Shown: in pieces, positions 16,231 to 23,333 of the stretch
How positions within the stretch are numbered: the stretch's first letter is position 1
How the letters are laid out: the number at the start of each line of letters is the position of its first letter
IMG/VR virus record: IMGVR_UViG_3300021959_009863
Location: 1 to 38,528 of that record
Strand: one strand, 5' to 3'
DNA length: 38,528 bases
Source: a virus
Translations under genes and position numbers: made by a program
Notes under the pieces: generated by a model
What the model saw: only the letters and a program-made list of their open reading frames with translations
The model's database searches: none
What the model was told of the DNA's origin: nothing

Positions 16231-17925
16231 ATGACTGTTAAAACATATCTAGTATCATTCGAACACGAATACATAGACGGTAGTTCCGTTAATTTTGATA
16301 AATCAGCAACAGAAACAGCACTCACAAGTGCTGGAGCAACAATAGATGCAAGTTTTGATCATTCCAGAGTTGGCATGTATAAGTTTGATATCGACGATGC
16401 TAATACCGGTAATATAACATCTATTCCAGGATATGTATGTTCCGAAAATATCACGGACCAAGCAGATGCTACACTACTAATCAGCGAAGCAACAAGCGAA
16501 TGGCACAAACAACGAATAGTAACAAGAAACTTGCCACTGAGAACAACATACGATCCAGTTTACACTGGTAACTCAGCAATAGTGTATTTAATGGACAGTG
16601 GTGTAGATACAGGACATCCAGAGTTTACTGGAAAAAGTTTTGAGCCTGTTTTTAGTGTTAAAGAATCACCAAGCGATTTTACTGATTTTATAGAAGGCGG
16701 TGGCCTATCAACAGATTTTGATACTGCAGACAAACACGGCCATGGAACAGCAATGGCAAGTTTGATCAATGGTGCTACATACGGTGTGGCCGGAGATGCC
16801 ACAATAGGAATCGTTAAAATTTCCGACCCTTCAGTAGATGATGGTGCTATTAAATTAGAAAATGTATTAAATGCATTTGAGTCAGTTAGACGTCATGTTG
16901 GTATTAATAGAATAGATTTTAATACATCTCCAACAGTTTGTATGGCTTGGAGTTTTGCCAAATCACAATTATTAGACAGATATGTTTCTTACTTGTATAA
17001 TAGAGAAGGAATACTAATGGTTGCCGCGGCAGGTAATAACGGTGCTGATGTTGACGGTTATTCACCAGCAGGTCTTAACGAAATTTTAACAGTAGGCGCA
17101 AGTGACAGTTCAGATAATGTACCAACATTTTCAAATGATGCAGGTGCAGTAGTAGAACAGGGTTCAGGACTACAAACAAACGGTGGTGAAGAAGTTGATG
17201 TTTTTGCACCAGGTGTAGCAGTTAATATGGCAAGTATTACTAACAGAGTTGAGGTAGGTAACTACACAGGCGTTACTGGGGATGATTTAAAAACAACAGC
17301 AAGTGGTACAAGTATCTCATGTGCAATAGTATCAGGTTTAGGAGCCTTAGTTGCAGAAAGATTTGGTACTAGTTTAGCAACTGCACAGTCTATGAAAGAG
17401 TTAATTATCGAACAATCATTAACAGGATTACTTTTCCAAGATCCTGCTTTATACAGTGGCACACCAAATAACATTGTGTTTGCAGAAAATGAATATTATG
17501 CAACTGTGTGGAATACAGCCGCTGGTAATTTGGGCGACTTTTTACTTACTGATGCAGGAAACGTTAATATCAGTTTAAATGTTGCTAATACTGTAACAGA
17601 TATTGCAAGTTCGGACTTTGCCGCACTACCACCAGCATTAGAGTTAAGTGGTAATGCATCAGCAGGCTGGAACATTACAGCAAATACAAGTGTAACGGGA
17701 AGTATGAGCAATACTACAATTTACAACTTTATTTTAACAGCAACCAAAAATGATAATACAAAATACAACAGACACTTTTCAGTAAGTTTGTTTGGTTCAG
17801 AAGGCATTACTGAAGCAGAAAGAGAGTCTGGTACAGAGACTTACTTTATAAACGAAGATGGTACACTCAGTGAAGTTGTTTACGGTGCAGGTAGTTACGG
17901 CGGACAAAAAAGTGAAAAACCATAA
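16231..17925 (+). CDS. Subtilisin-like serine protease (S8)
   Basis: A 564-residue protein with the complete subtilase triad: D122 (VYLMDSGVDTGHPEF), H171 (DKHGHGTAMA), S361 (ASGTSISCAIVSG), and the oxyanion asparagine near residue 269 (VAAAGNNGA). Residues 1-80 may be a propeptide or an attachment domain. After the protease domain comes a beta-rich C-terminal part (residues about 420-540) like a cadherin- or Ig-type module. There is no signal peptide, so it is likely a virion-associated protease or one that acts in virion maturation, not a secreted enzyme. It follows GAAGGAAAA, a ribosome binding site, and ends at a strong terminator. Confidence 0.85.
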   Translation: MTVKTYLVSFEHEYIDGSSVNFDKSATETALTSAGATIDASFDHSRVGMYKFDIDDANTGNITSIPGYVCSENITDQADATLLISEATSEWHKQRIVTRNLPLRTTYDPVYTGNSAIVYLMDSGVDTGHPEFTGKSFEPVFSVKESPSDFTDFIEGGGLSTDFDTADKHGHGTAMASLINGATYGVAGDATIGIVKISDPSVDDGAIKLENVLNAFESVRRHVGINRIDFNTSPTVCMAWSFAKSQLLDRYVSYLYNREGILMVAAAGNNGADVDGYSPAGLNEILTVGASDSSDNVPTFSNDAGAVVEQGSGLQTNGGEEVDVFAPGVAVNMASITNRVEVGNYTGVTGDDLKTTASGTSISCAIVSGLGALVAERFGTSLATAQSMKELIIEQSLTGLLFQDPALYSGTPNNIVFAENEYYATVWNTAAGNLGDFLLTDAGNVNISLNVANTVTDIASSDFAALPPALELSGNASAGWNITANTSVTGSMSNTTIYNFILTATKNDNTKYNRHFSVSLFGSEGITEAERESGTETYFINEDGTLSEVVYGAGSYGGQKSEKP

Positions 17926-17940
17926 AATCAATTTATAATA

Positions 17941-17970
17941 AAAAGTAGGCTGGGAACAGCCTATTTTTTT
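17941..17970 (+). terminator. Rho-independent terminator after protease gene
   Basis: A perfect 7-bp stem, TAGGCTG (17946-17952) and CAGCCTA (17957-17963), with a GGAA tetraloop, followed by seven T residues (17964-17970). It ends the operon before the next promoter. Confidence 0.9.
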
Positions 17971-17980
17971 GACTGCTCAA

Positions 17981-17988
17981 AATAAATA
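17981..17988 (+). promoter_or_regulatory. T4-type late promoter AATAAATA
   Basis: AATAAATA followed by CTACT and a GTG start at 17994. The spacing is 5 bases, as for other late promoters, which supports the unusual GTG start. Confidence 0.7.
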
Positions 17989-17993
17989 CTACT

Positions 17994-18470
17994 GTGGAAA
18001 CAATTAATATCTCATTTGAAACTATTTGTCATATATGGCAAAAACATTTATGGCAAAATAGAGTAAGTCCAATAGAAACCCATAGTGCAATGACATGGCC
18101 CTATGATGGCAATCCACTAGAATTTGATATGGATATATTTGATTATACTCCTTCGTTTTTTGGCGTATTTCACAATGGTCGTGTTATTGGTGTTAATAGT
18201 GGTCATAGAACAAAAGATAATATCTATAGAAGTAGAGGAATTTGGGTTGATCCACAGTCAAGAAAAAAAGGTATTTCTCAATTATTGTTTAGTGCCACAG
18301 AAAAACAGGCTATAAACGAAGAGTGTAATATGATATGGAGCATACCACGTAAAAGTGCCTTACCGGCATATACTAAATTTGGTTTTAAAACTATGGGCAA
18401 CTTCTTTGATGAAGGCATGGAGTTCGGACCTAATATTTATGTGTTCAAGGAATTAAATGAATCCAACTAA
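17994..18470 (+). CDS. GNAT-family N-acetyltransferase
   Basis: A 158-residue acetyltransferase of the GNAT fold. The coenzyme A binding motif is SRGIWVDPQSRKKGISQLLFSATEKQA (as separate parts: the strand IWVD, then RKKGIS and the following helix). The usual later strand (MIWSIP) and 'YTKFGFKTMGNFF' (residue about 128-140) are present. Phages of this type often carry such a gene, but the substrate is unknown. The start is GTG at 17994, 5 bases after a late promoter box. It overlaps the radical SAM gene by 14 bases, so the two are probably co-translated. Confidence 0.8.
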   Translation: METINISFETICHIWQKHLWQNRVSPIETHSAMTWPYDGNPLEFDMDIFDYTPSFFGVFHNGRVIGVNSGHRTKDNIYRSRGIWVDPQSRKKGISQLLFSATEKQAINEECNMIWSIPRKSALPAYTKFGFKTMGNFFDEGMEFGPNIYVFKELNESN

Positions 18471-19479
18471 AGTACACGGACCTCGACCAGAGCATCTGCC
18501 TAAGGATATAACTATACAATGGAGTATGGGCAATAGTTGTAACTTTGAATGCGAATACTGTCCTACACAATTACATGATGGCAGTTTAGGTTGGCACGAA
18601 ACAAACAAGTATGTAGACATCATAGAAAAAATATGTAAACATTATCAAGAACAAGATAAAGTAGTAAACTTTGAATTCATTGGAGGCGAGGTTACGGTTA
18701 TACCAGGCTTTATTGAAATACTAGAAAAAGTAAAAGAGTATAACGGACATAATATTATTTTTACTAATGGTAGCAGAACAGTTAATTGGTGGAGCAAAGC
18801 AAAACATTTAATTGACGATTTAGTAATCAGTTACCACCCACAATCAATGGACGAAGATTCGCTTATAGAAATTGCAGAAGAAATCAAGGACTCTGTATAT
18901 ACAAGTTATCAACTAGCAGGTGTAAAAGATTACTTACTAAGGCTAGAACTGTTAGCAGAGAGGCTTAGAACAGTATATAAGCACAGTACAGTACAGGACT
19001 ACTGGGGTGTTAATATTGCAATCAAAACCATGTATAAAAAACTATTAGGCCCTGGTGCTAAACAAGATACTTTTTATGACTACAATGGCAATGATTGGCG
19101 TATACTAAACTTGCCCACCTGGAAAGAAAATCCAGACACACCCCCACCTCCGCCACCAGACCCAAATGCACCTCCGCCACCAGAACCGCACCCAGGTAGA
19201 TTTTTATTCACATACCAGACACCTGAAGAAACAAACTACTACAATGCAGATCAAATTATGGATCAAGGACTTAACAAGTTCCAAGGCATGATGTGCCATA
19301 TTGGTGAAAGAGGATTCAATATTGACATGCGTGGCAACATTGTAAGCAGTTGGTGTGGTGCTAAAACATATGGCAATGTATTTGATTCTGAATTTGAATT
19401 ACCAACACCTGAGGGTGTAGTTTGTCCACATGAACATTGTAATAATCCCAAAGATATCCAGATACTCAAAACTGCCTAA
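18457..19479 (+). CDS. Radical SAM enzyme with SPASM-like tail
   Basis: A 340-residue radical SAM protein. C28, C32 and C35 (SCNFECEYCPTQ) bind the [4Fe-4S] cluster. The SAM-binding glycine motif is EFIGGEVTV (GGE near residue 76). A tail with further cysteines (GMMCHIGERG, SSWCGAKTYG, VVCPHEHCNN) resembles SPASM or twitch domains, which bind extra iron-sulphur clusters in enzymes that modify peptides. A low-complexity insert at residues 229-247 carries two proline runs (PPPPPP and PPPP), which is unusual. Its partner is the GNAT gene it overlaps, and a protease lies one operon upstream. The substrate is unknown; a peptide modification is inference. Confidence 0.8.
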   Translation: MNPTKVHGPRPEHLPKDITIQWSMGNSCNFECEYCPTQLHDGSLGWHETNKYVDIIEKICKHYQEQDKVVNFEFIGGEVTVIPGFIEILEKVKEYNGHNIIFTNGSRTVNWWSKAKHLIDDLVISYHPQSMDEDSLIEIAEEIKDSVYTSYQLAGVKDYLLRLELLAERLRTVYKHSTVQDYWGVNIAIKTMYKKLLGPGAKQDTFYDYNGNDWRILNLPTWKENPDTPPPPPPDPNAPPPPEPHPGRFLFTYQTPEETNYYNADQIMDQGLNKFQGMMCHIGERGFNIDMRGNIVSSWCGAKTYGNVFDSEFELPTPEGVVCPHEHCNNPKDIQILKTA

Positions 19480-19635
19480 AACCCCTATTAAATTTATATC
19501 ATAATATAAATAGACTGTATAAAAGGATATAACTTACTTTTATATTATTTTTGCCCACATTCAAGATAAAATTTAATAACATGCTAGGTTGTGTGTTGTG
19601 TTATCCTATTTTTGGGCATATACAACAGACAACAA
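19480..19635 (+). other. Non-coding stretch with orphan late promoter
   Basis: About 156 bases without a convincing gene. It holds a TATAAATA box at 19505-19512 followed by AAAAGGAT (19521-19528), which looks like a ribosome binding site, but no ATG follows at the right place. A 22-residue frame from ATG 19581 is not supported. A weak inverted repeat (TTGCCCA near 19551, TGGGCA near 19613) might form a stem. A small RNA is possible. The box could also simply drive the membrane peptides downstream with a long leader. Confidence 0.4.
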
Positions 19636-19722
19636 ATGGAAAAACTTAGAGACAAAGCAGAGTTATTTACACTAATATCAATATTTTTAATCAGTGTTAT
19701 TTTACTTACACCTGTAACATGA
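19636..19722 (+). CDS. Tiny membrane peptide, 28 aa
   Basis: A short frame: a charged N-terminus (MEKLRDKAEL) followed by one membrane segment (FTLISIFLISVILLTP). The ATG has no clear ribosome binding site. Its stop overlaps the start of the next frame (ATGA), the usual sign of coupled genes. Function unknown; it heads a run of small membrane peptides. Such short proteins cannot be confirmed by composition alone. Confidence 0.45.
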   Translation: MEKLRDKAELFTLISIFLISVILLTPVT

Positions 19723-19847
19723 AATATGCTTTATGTTACATGATGCTACTATTTGCCGCACAAACTGACAATATTGCAGGCATTCTGCGTGGCTTACGAG
19801 ATGTCAATAATTCACATTATTATCTGGAACCTAAAAATGATCATTAA
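19719..19847 (+). CDS. Small secreted or membrane peptide, 42 aa
   Basis: A 42-residue frame overlapping the previous stop by ATGA. It starts with a signal-like stretch (MKYALCYMMLLFAAQ) and a short charged tail with a histidine/tyrosine end (SHYYLEPKNDH). Function unknown. The start overlap and its place among other tiny membrane peptides favour a real gene, but there is no other proof. Confidence 0.4.
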   Translation: MKYALCYMMLLFAAQTDNIAGILRGLRDVNNSHYYLEPKNDH

Positions 19848-19911
19848 ACGTCTTTTAAAAACAATTTACAAATACTGGATAGCACCATGGACACCAATAC
19901 CTTACAAATAA
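19837..19911 (+). CDS. Possible 24-aa peptide
   Basis: A very short frame (MIIKRLLKTIYKYWIAPW and six more residues), amphipathic and basic, overlapping both neighbours. It might be a leader or a chance frame. I list it only because it forms part of the tightly overlapping run here. Confidence 0.25.
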   Translation: MIIKRLLKTIYKYWIAPWTPIPYK

Positions 19912-20078
19912 AAAACGCAACACCTGAAGAAGTTCACAAGTGGCAAAATGGAGAAGATTTCTTTATGACAGGAAACTTTGATGTAATGAAAATGTTTGTT
20001 GTGATACCAGCAGTAATTCAGGTAGTGGTATTTGGATTAATGTTAGCAGTCATGTACTTAAACACACTTTTCTTTTGA
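19887..20078 (+). CDS. Small membrane protein, 63 aa
   Basis: A 63-residue protein with a soluble N-terminus (MDTNTLQIKNATPEEVHKWQ) and a single long membrane segment (residues about 37-60, MFVVIPAVIQVVVFGLMLAV). The topology suggests a cytoplasmic N-terminus and a C-terminus at or in the membrane. Its stop codon overlaps the TTG start of the next frame (TTGA). The function is unknown: a holin-like or host-membrane protein is possible, but nothing shows it. Confidence 0.6.
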   Translation: MDTNTLQIKNATPEEVHKWQNGEDFFMTGNFDVMKMFVVIPAVIQVVVFGLMLAVMYLNTLFF

Positions 20079-20242
20079 TAAAAAACGCAATCAAGGCCGT
20101 TATAGGTGTAGGAAGAAAATCCGATAGCAAATTCGAGATTAAACCTTTGGCAATTATTTGGTTTGCATTACTAGTAGCATTTTTCTTTCTCGGCACAGTA
20201 AGTTTATTATTGCTCTTGACAAGCATAATTATTTCTGTATAA
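20075..20242 (+). CDS. Small membrane protein with TTG start, 55 aa
   Basis: A frame starting at TTG 20075 in the TTGA overlap with the previous gene. It has a basic, cytoplasmic-type N-terminus (IKNAIKAVIGVGRKSDSKF) and a strong membrane segment (IIWFALLVAFFFLGTVSLLL) close to the C-terminus. Two adjacent small membrane proteins with overlapping stops and starts suggest a complex or a two-component membrane function. The stop TAA is part of the following AATAAATA box. No family is recognised. Confidence 0.5.
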   Translation: MIKNAIKAVIGVGRKSDSKFEIKPLAIIWFALLVAFFFLGTVSLLLLLTSIIISV

Positions 20243-20248
20243 TAAATA
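20216..20248 (+). promoter_or_regulatory. Composite sigma70 and late promoter
   Basis: TTGACA (20216-20221), 16 bases, TATAAT (20238-20243): both hexamers are perfect. The -10 box overlaps AATAAATA (20241-20248), which lies 5 bases before the ATG at 20254. Early transcription by host RNA polymerase and late transcription by phage sigma would both begin near the start codon. Confidence 0.7.
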
Positions 20249-20253
20249 CCGTT

Positions 20254-20400
20254 ATGAAAAAGAAAAAGTCAATTCCGAAAACTAGATCGCATCGTGAACT
20301 GTTCACACACGACACTCCCTACGGGCATAAAGTTCAGCAAGACAAAACAAAAATCATACCTAGAAAGCAAAAGCATAACGACGATTTATCCAGCAAATAA
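20254..20400 (+). CDS. Small basic protein, 48 aa
   Basis: A lysine/arginine-rich protein (MKKKKSIPKTRSHRELFTHD, then KIIPRKQKHNDDLSSK). The frame is open from 20158, but the ATG at 20254 lies 5 bases after a composite promoter, and the longer version would cover the preceding membrane protein. It contains no cysteine. The pattern 'RSHRELF...YG.KV..DKT' recalls small basic proteins common in marine T4-like phages. Nucleic acid binding is inference. Confidence 0.65.
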   Translation: MKKKKSIPKTRSHRELFTHDTPYGHKVQQDKTKIIPRKQKHNDDLSSK

Positions 20401-20439
20401 GGTAAATACAAGTAACAATTATTAAAGATTATAAAAAAT

Positions 20440-20601
20440 ATGTCAAGCAAAACACCGTATGAAATCCGTTTAGAACTCATCCAAGAGGCTAGACTAATTC
20501 TGCAGGCAAGAGCAAATAAACCAGAGTATATGCCTACCGCAGAAGAGATAATTGAAGAAGCAGAAAAACTAAACAAGTTTGTATCCAAAAGACCTGAATA
20601 A
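20440..20601 (+). CDS. Small helical protein, 53 aa
   Basis: A 53-residue acidic helical protein, MSSKTPYEIRLELIQEARLI..., ending KLNKFVSKRPE. The opening 'TPYEIRLELIQEA' matches my recall of a small protein conserved in T4-like marine phages. Function unknown. It has no late promoter or clear ribosome binding site, so it probably depends on transcripts from the composite promoter upstream. Confidence 0.6.
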   Translation: MSSKTPYEIRLELIQEARLILQARANKPEYMPTAEEIIEEAEKLNKFVSKRPE

Positions 20602-20637
20602 GTCTAACCTCCCCAAGTAAATACTACTATGAAGAAA

Positions 20638-20712
20638 GCCACCGTAACTCAGTGGTAGAGTAACTGATTTGTAATCAGTAGGTCGTCAGTTCAAGTCTGA
20701 CCGGTGGCTCCA
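20638..20712 (+). tRNA. tRNA-Thr (anticodon UGU), CCA encoded
   Basis: A cloverleaf: acceptor GCCACCG (20638-20644) pairs with CGGTGGC (20702-20708), then discriminator T and encoded CCA (20710-20712). The anticodon stem ACTGA/TCAGT (20663-20667, 20675-20679) closes the 7-base loop with TGT at 20670-20672, giving UGU, which reads ACA/ACG threonine codons. The T arm is GTCAG-TTCAAGT-CTGAC. ACA suits this A+T-rich genome. It is the only tRNA seen. Just before it, AGTAAATACTACT resembles a late promoter with one base changed. Confidence 0.93.
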
Positions 20713-20716
20713 TTTT

Positions 20717-20748
20717 AATAAATAAATGCAACACACATATAACAGGAA
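20717..20748 (+). promoter_or_regulatory. Late promoter AATAAATA plus Shine-Dalgarno
   Basis: AATAAATA at 20717-20724 is right after the tRNA. The ATG at 20754 follows 29 bases later, with AGGAA near 20744-20748 as ribosome binding site. This is the leadered type. Confidence 0.65.
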
Positions 20749-20753
20749 CACAA

Positions 20754-21839
20754 ATGGCACGGAATAAAAAGTCCAGAAATAAAAAATACGATCCAGCAAA
20801 AGCACAGAATACTATCAAAAATACTGATGGTGTTCAGTCAGCACTTTCAGAAAACCTTACACCGCAACAAATGGCAGAGCAAGAAACACTATTCAATCTG
20901 TTAGAAAGAAAGATAGAAATTCCTGTACAAAACTTTGAAGACAAACACCTGTTTATTGCAACACCGTGTTATGGTGGGCAAGTAACAGAACCATATTTAA
21001 GAAGTATGGTTAGACTTATACTATTAATGAACAGGTTTGGTGTAAAATTTACTCTTAGTACATTGGCAAATGAAAGTTTGATCACAAGAGGCAGAAACAC
21101 ACTTGTAAGTTTCTTTATGGAAAACAAAGAAGCAACACACTTGATGTTTATTGATGCTGATATTGAATTCAATCCAGAAGATGTTCTTAGAATGTTAGCA
21201 TACGATAAACCTATTATTGTTGGTGCATATCCTAAAAAAGCACTTAATTGGGATAGTATTTTACAAGCCGCTAGGAATCCTGAATTAAATGAAACAGCAG
21301 ATTCTATTGAAGGCCATAGTTCTAATTATGTAACTAATTTTGAATTTGCAAAAGACGAAAACGGCCAGCCAATATCACAAGTACAAATCAAAGATAATTT
21401 AATTAAATTACTTGATGGCGGAACAGGATTTATGACCATCAAAAAAGAAGTCATACAGAAAATGTTTGATAAATTACCAGAAACAAAATACAACAATGAT
21501 TTAAACATTGATAATAAGTTTGAACCATTTATGTATGCATTATTTGATTGTATAATTGATCCAGAAAGTAGACGATACTTATCAGAAGACTATACTTTCT
21601 GCAGACGTTGGCAAGATATGGGTGGCGATATTTGGTTAGACCCTAGAGTAAGTCTTAATCATGTTGGGCATTACACATTCAACGGTAATGTGAGAAAAAT
21701 GCTCACTGGAGAAACTAAAGTAACTACTAACTATGTTTCTCCAGATGAACGACCATATGTTATTGGTGCTTCAAATAAAGTACAACCAGAGCCACAAGAA
21801 CAACCACAGAAATCTATACAAATAAGTAAAAAGAAATGA
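20754..21839 (+). CDS. Glycosyltransferase (GT-A fold)
   Basis: A 361-residue protein. After a basic, disordered N-terminus of about 60 residues comes a GT-A core: LFIATPCYGGQVTEPYLRSM, TLSTLANESLITRGRN, then FIDADIEFNPEDVLRM with the metal-binding D134-A-D136. Later elements are LDGGTGFMTIKKEV and YTFCRRWQDMGGDIWLDPRV, typical of this phage glycosyltransferase group. A nucleotide sugar donor is expected; acceptor unknown. It overlaps the next glycosyltransferase by ATGA, so they probably act in the same pathway. Confidence 0.8.
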   Translation: MARNKKSRNKKYDPAKAQNTIKNTDGVQSALSENLTPQQMAEQETLFNLLERKIEIPVQNFEDKHLFIATPCYGGQVTEPYLRSMVRLILLMNRFGVKFTLSTLANESLITRGRNTLVSFFMENKEATHLMFIDADIEFNPEDVLRMLAYDKPIIVGAYPKKALNWDSILQAARNPELNETADSIEGHSSNYVTNFEFAKDENGQPISQVQIKDNLIKLLDGGTGFMTIKKEVIQKMFDKLPETKYNNDLNIDNKFEPFMYALFDCIIDPESRRYLSEDYTFCRRWQDMGGDIWLDPRVSLNHVGHYTFNGNVRKMLTGETKVTTNYVSPDERPYVIGASNKVQPEPQEQPQKSIQISKKK

Positions 21840-22654
21840 AGAAGATAAGTGTATTATTAGCCACAAGGCAACGACCAAACATGCTAGACAAAAGTTTAGA
21901 TAGTTTATTAACTAACATAAGTGATACTAGTAATATCGAAATTATGTTAGGCATTGATAACGATGATCAAGAAACATTAGATTTTGTACAGTCAGAAGAC
22001 TTTCAAAACAAAATGCAAGAAGAATATAATGTAGATGTACAAGCAGTTTTATTTGATAGATTAGGCTACAAAAATTTACATCAATACATGAATCAACTTT
22101 GGGGACAGGCAAGTGGCGAATGGCTAATGCTGTGGAACGACGATGCTATTATGGAAACTAAAGATTGGGATTTAGAAATTGGAAAATTTGATAATGAATT
22201 TGCATTATTAAAATTTAATCAAACAAATCACAAACATCCATACGCATTATTTCCAGTGATACCTACAGATTGGTGCAGGCTTATTGGTACGTTTAGTATG
22301 AATGCACAAAATGATGCATGGCTAAACTTAATTGCTAAACCACTGGGAATAATCAAAGATATTCCAGTAGATGTATTTCATGACAGATTTGATCTCACAG
22401 GTAATAACGATGACGATATTTTTAGAAGCAGAGAATATGCAGAGGGCAATCCTCAAGACCCAAATGATCTAATGAGCGAAAATAATATCAGAATGCGAGA
22501 TGCAGTTATACACAAAATTGCATGGTACTGTAATAGGATTGGGCAAACAGAAACAAGCGATTACTTTGATAAAGTAAAAGCAGGTAAAATTAATCCTTTT
22601 GATGATTGGAAAAAAATTAGGGAAGAATCAGTAGGTTTAGGCTCAGGTTTATAA
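21836..22654 (+). CDS. Glycosyltransferase family 2-like
   Basis: A 272-residue protein opening ISVLLATRQRPNMLDKSLDSL, which is the first strand and helix of a family 2 glycosyltransferase, followed by IEIMLGIDNDD and the metal site WLMLWNDDAIM (N101-D102-D103). The C-terminal half (DVFHDRFDLTGNNDDDIFR) is less typical. It starts inside the stop of the upstream glycosyltransferase (ATGA). The late promoter for the bL33 gene overlaps its end. Together the two enzymes may build a sugar on a virion protein or modify host glycan; the sequence does not say which. Confidence 0.75.
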   Translation: MKKISVLLATRQRPNMLDKSLDSLLTNISDTSNIEIMLGIDNDDQETLDFVQSEDFQNKMQEEYNVDVQAVLFDRLGYKNLHQYMNQLWGQASGEWLMLWNDDAIMETKDWDLEIGKFDNEFALLKFNQTNHKHPYALFPVIPTDWCRLIGTFSMNAQNDAWLNLIAKPLGIIKDIPVDVFHDRFDLTGNNDDDIFRSREYAEGNPQDPNDLMSENNIRMRDAVIHKIAWYCNRIGQTETSDYFDKVKAGKINPFDDWKKIREESVGLGSGL

Positions 22655-22657
22655 ATA
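22650..22657 (+). promoter_or_regulatory. T4-type late promoter TATAAATA
   Basis: TATAAATA overlaps the stop codon of the glycosyltransferase gene and ends 5 bases (GTAGC) before the ATG of the bL33-like gene. Confidence 0.8.
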
Positions 22658-22662
22658 GTAGC

Positions 22663-22866
22663 ATGGCAAAGAAAGACAAAAGAAGAACTATTGTATACTT
22701 AATTCCAGAAGGGGAAACTAGGGATCATCACACATATCATTACACCGCAGTAAAAACAAAAGCACTTGTGATAGAAAACAGAAAATTAAAACTTAAAAAG
22801 TTTAATCCTGTTAAACAAAAACACGAGTATTTTGTAGAAGCAAAACTACCCCCACATAGTAAATAA
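22663..22866 (+). CDS. rpmG: Ribosomal protein bL33 homologue
   Basis: A 67-residue protein whose C-terminal half follows the pattern of bacterial ribosomal protein bL33: 'HYTAVKTKALVIENRKLKLKKFNPVKQKHEYFVEAKL' aligns in order with the bL33 elements 'FYTTxKNKR...KLxxKKFDPVxxxHxxYKEAKI' (quoted in two parts: KLKLKKFNPVKQKH and EYFVEAKL). The length is slightly above the usual 50-55 residues because of a longer N-terminal loop (GETRDHHTYH). It lacks the four zinc-binding cysteines, as in proteobacterial forms. It would join the large ribosomal subunit near the E site. It lies just upstream of a peptide deformylase gene, a second translation factor. Confidence 0.75.
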   Translation: MAKKDKRRTIVYLIPEGETRDHHTYHYTAVKTKALVIENRKLKLKKFNPVKQKHEYFVEAKLPPHSK

Positions 22867-22870
22867 ATAG

Positions 22871-22899
22871 TTGACATATACTATAAATAGTAGTATAAT
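22871..22899 (+). promoter_or_regulatory. Perfect sigma70 promoter with internal late box
   Basis: TTGACA (22871-22876), 17 bases, TATAAT (22894-22899), both perfect and optimally spaced. Within the spacer lies TATAAATA (22882-22889). A further AATAAATA is at 22862-22869. The sigma70 start would be near 22906, two bases before the ATG at 22908. So the operon can be read by host polymerase early and by phage late machinery later. Confidence 0.8.
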
Positions 22900-22907
22900 A
22901 GGTTATT

Positions 22908-23333
22908 ATGGAAGAAAAAAGATATAGAATATTTGTGTACGGTACACTAAAATCAGGCAACAAAACTCGTGGTTTAGATAGTATGGGTTTTGAAGATGTT
23001 CAGATGGAAAAAATTGGACAAGCAGTAACCACTGATAGTAAATTTAATATGGCTGATTTAGGATCTTTTCCTGGTGTAATTATTAATGGCACACATGATA
23101 TAGTTGGCGAAGTTTGGGAAGGTGGTGAAGACTTTTTACAACTATGCGACAGCATCGAGGGCCATCAAGGCGATAAACTTAAAAACTTTTATCACAGAGA
23201 TTTAGTCAATACCACAGAAGGTAAAGCATTCATATATCATTTAGATCCATGGTATTGGAGTGATTATGGCGACGATTATGAAAATGTTCCTAGCATCACA
23301 TTATCCAATAATAAATTAACCTGGAACGGATAA
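22908..23333 (+). CDS. Gamma-glutamylcyclotransferase-like protein
   Basis: A 141-residue protein of the GGCT/AIG2-like fold. The signature YGTLKSG (residues 11-17) binds the substrate glutamyl group, and the catalytic glutamate is E84 in LCDSIEGHQGD. The family releases 5-oxoproline from gamma-glutamyl groups, as in glutathione or gamma-glutamyl amine turnover. The length is normal. It follows an early/late promoter and overlaps the peptide deformylase gene by one base. A glutathione-related role would fit the phage glutaredoxin, but the true substrate is unknown. Confidence 0.8.
   Translation: MEEKRYRIFVYGTLKSGNKTRGLDSMGFEDVQMEKIGQAVTTDSKFNMADLGSFPGVIINGTHDIVGEVWEGGEDFLQLCDSIEGHQGDKLKNFYHRDLVNTTEGKAFIYHLDPWYWSDYGDDYENVPSITLSNNKLTWNG

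Noticed and set aside
20629-20658. Nine-codon frame ATG AAG AAA... in front of and inside the tRNA
   Set aside because: It runs into the tRNA body and ends in the D arm; the tRNA fold explains the sequence.
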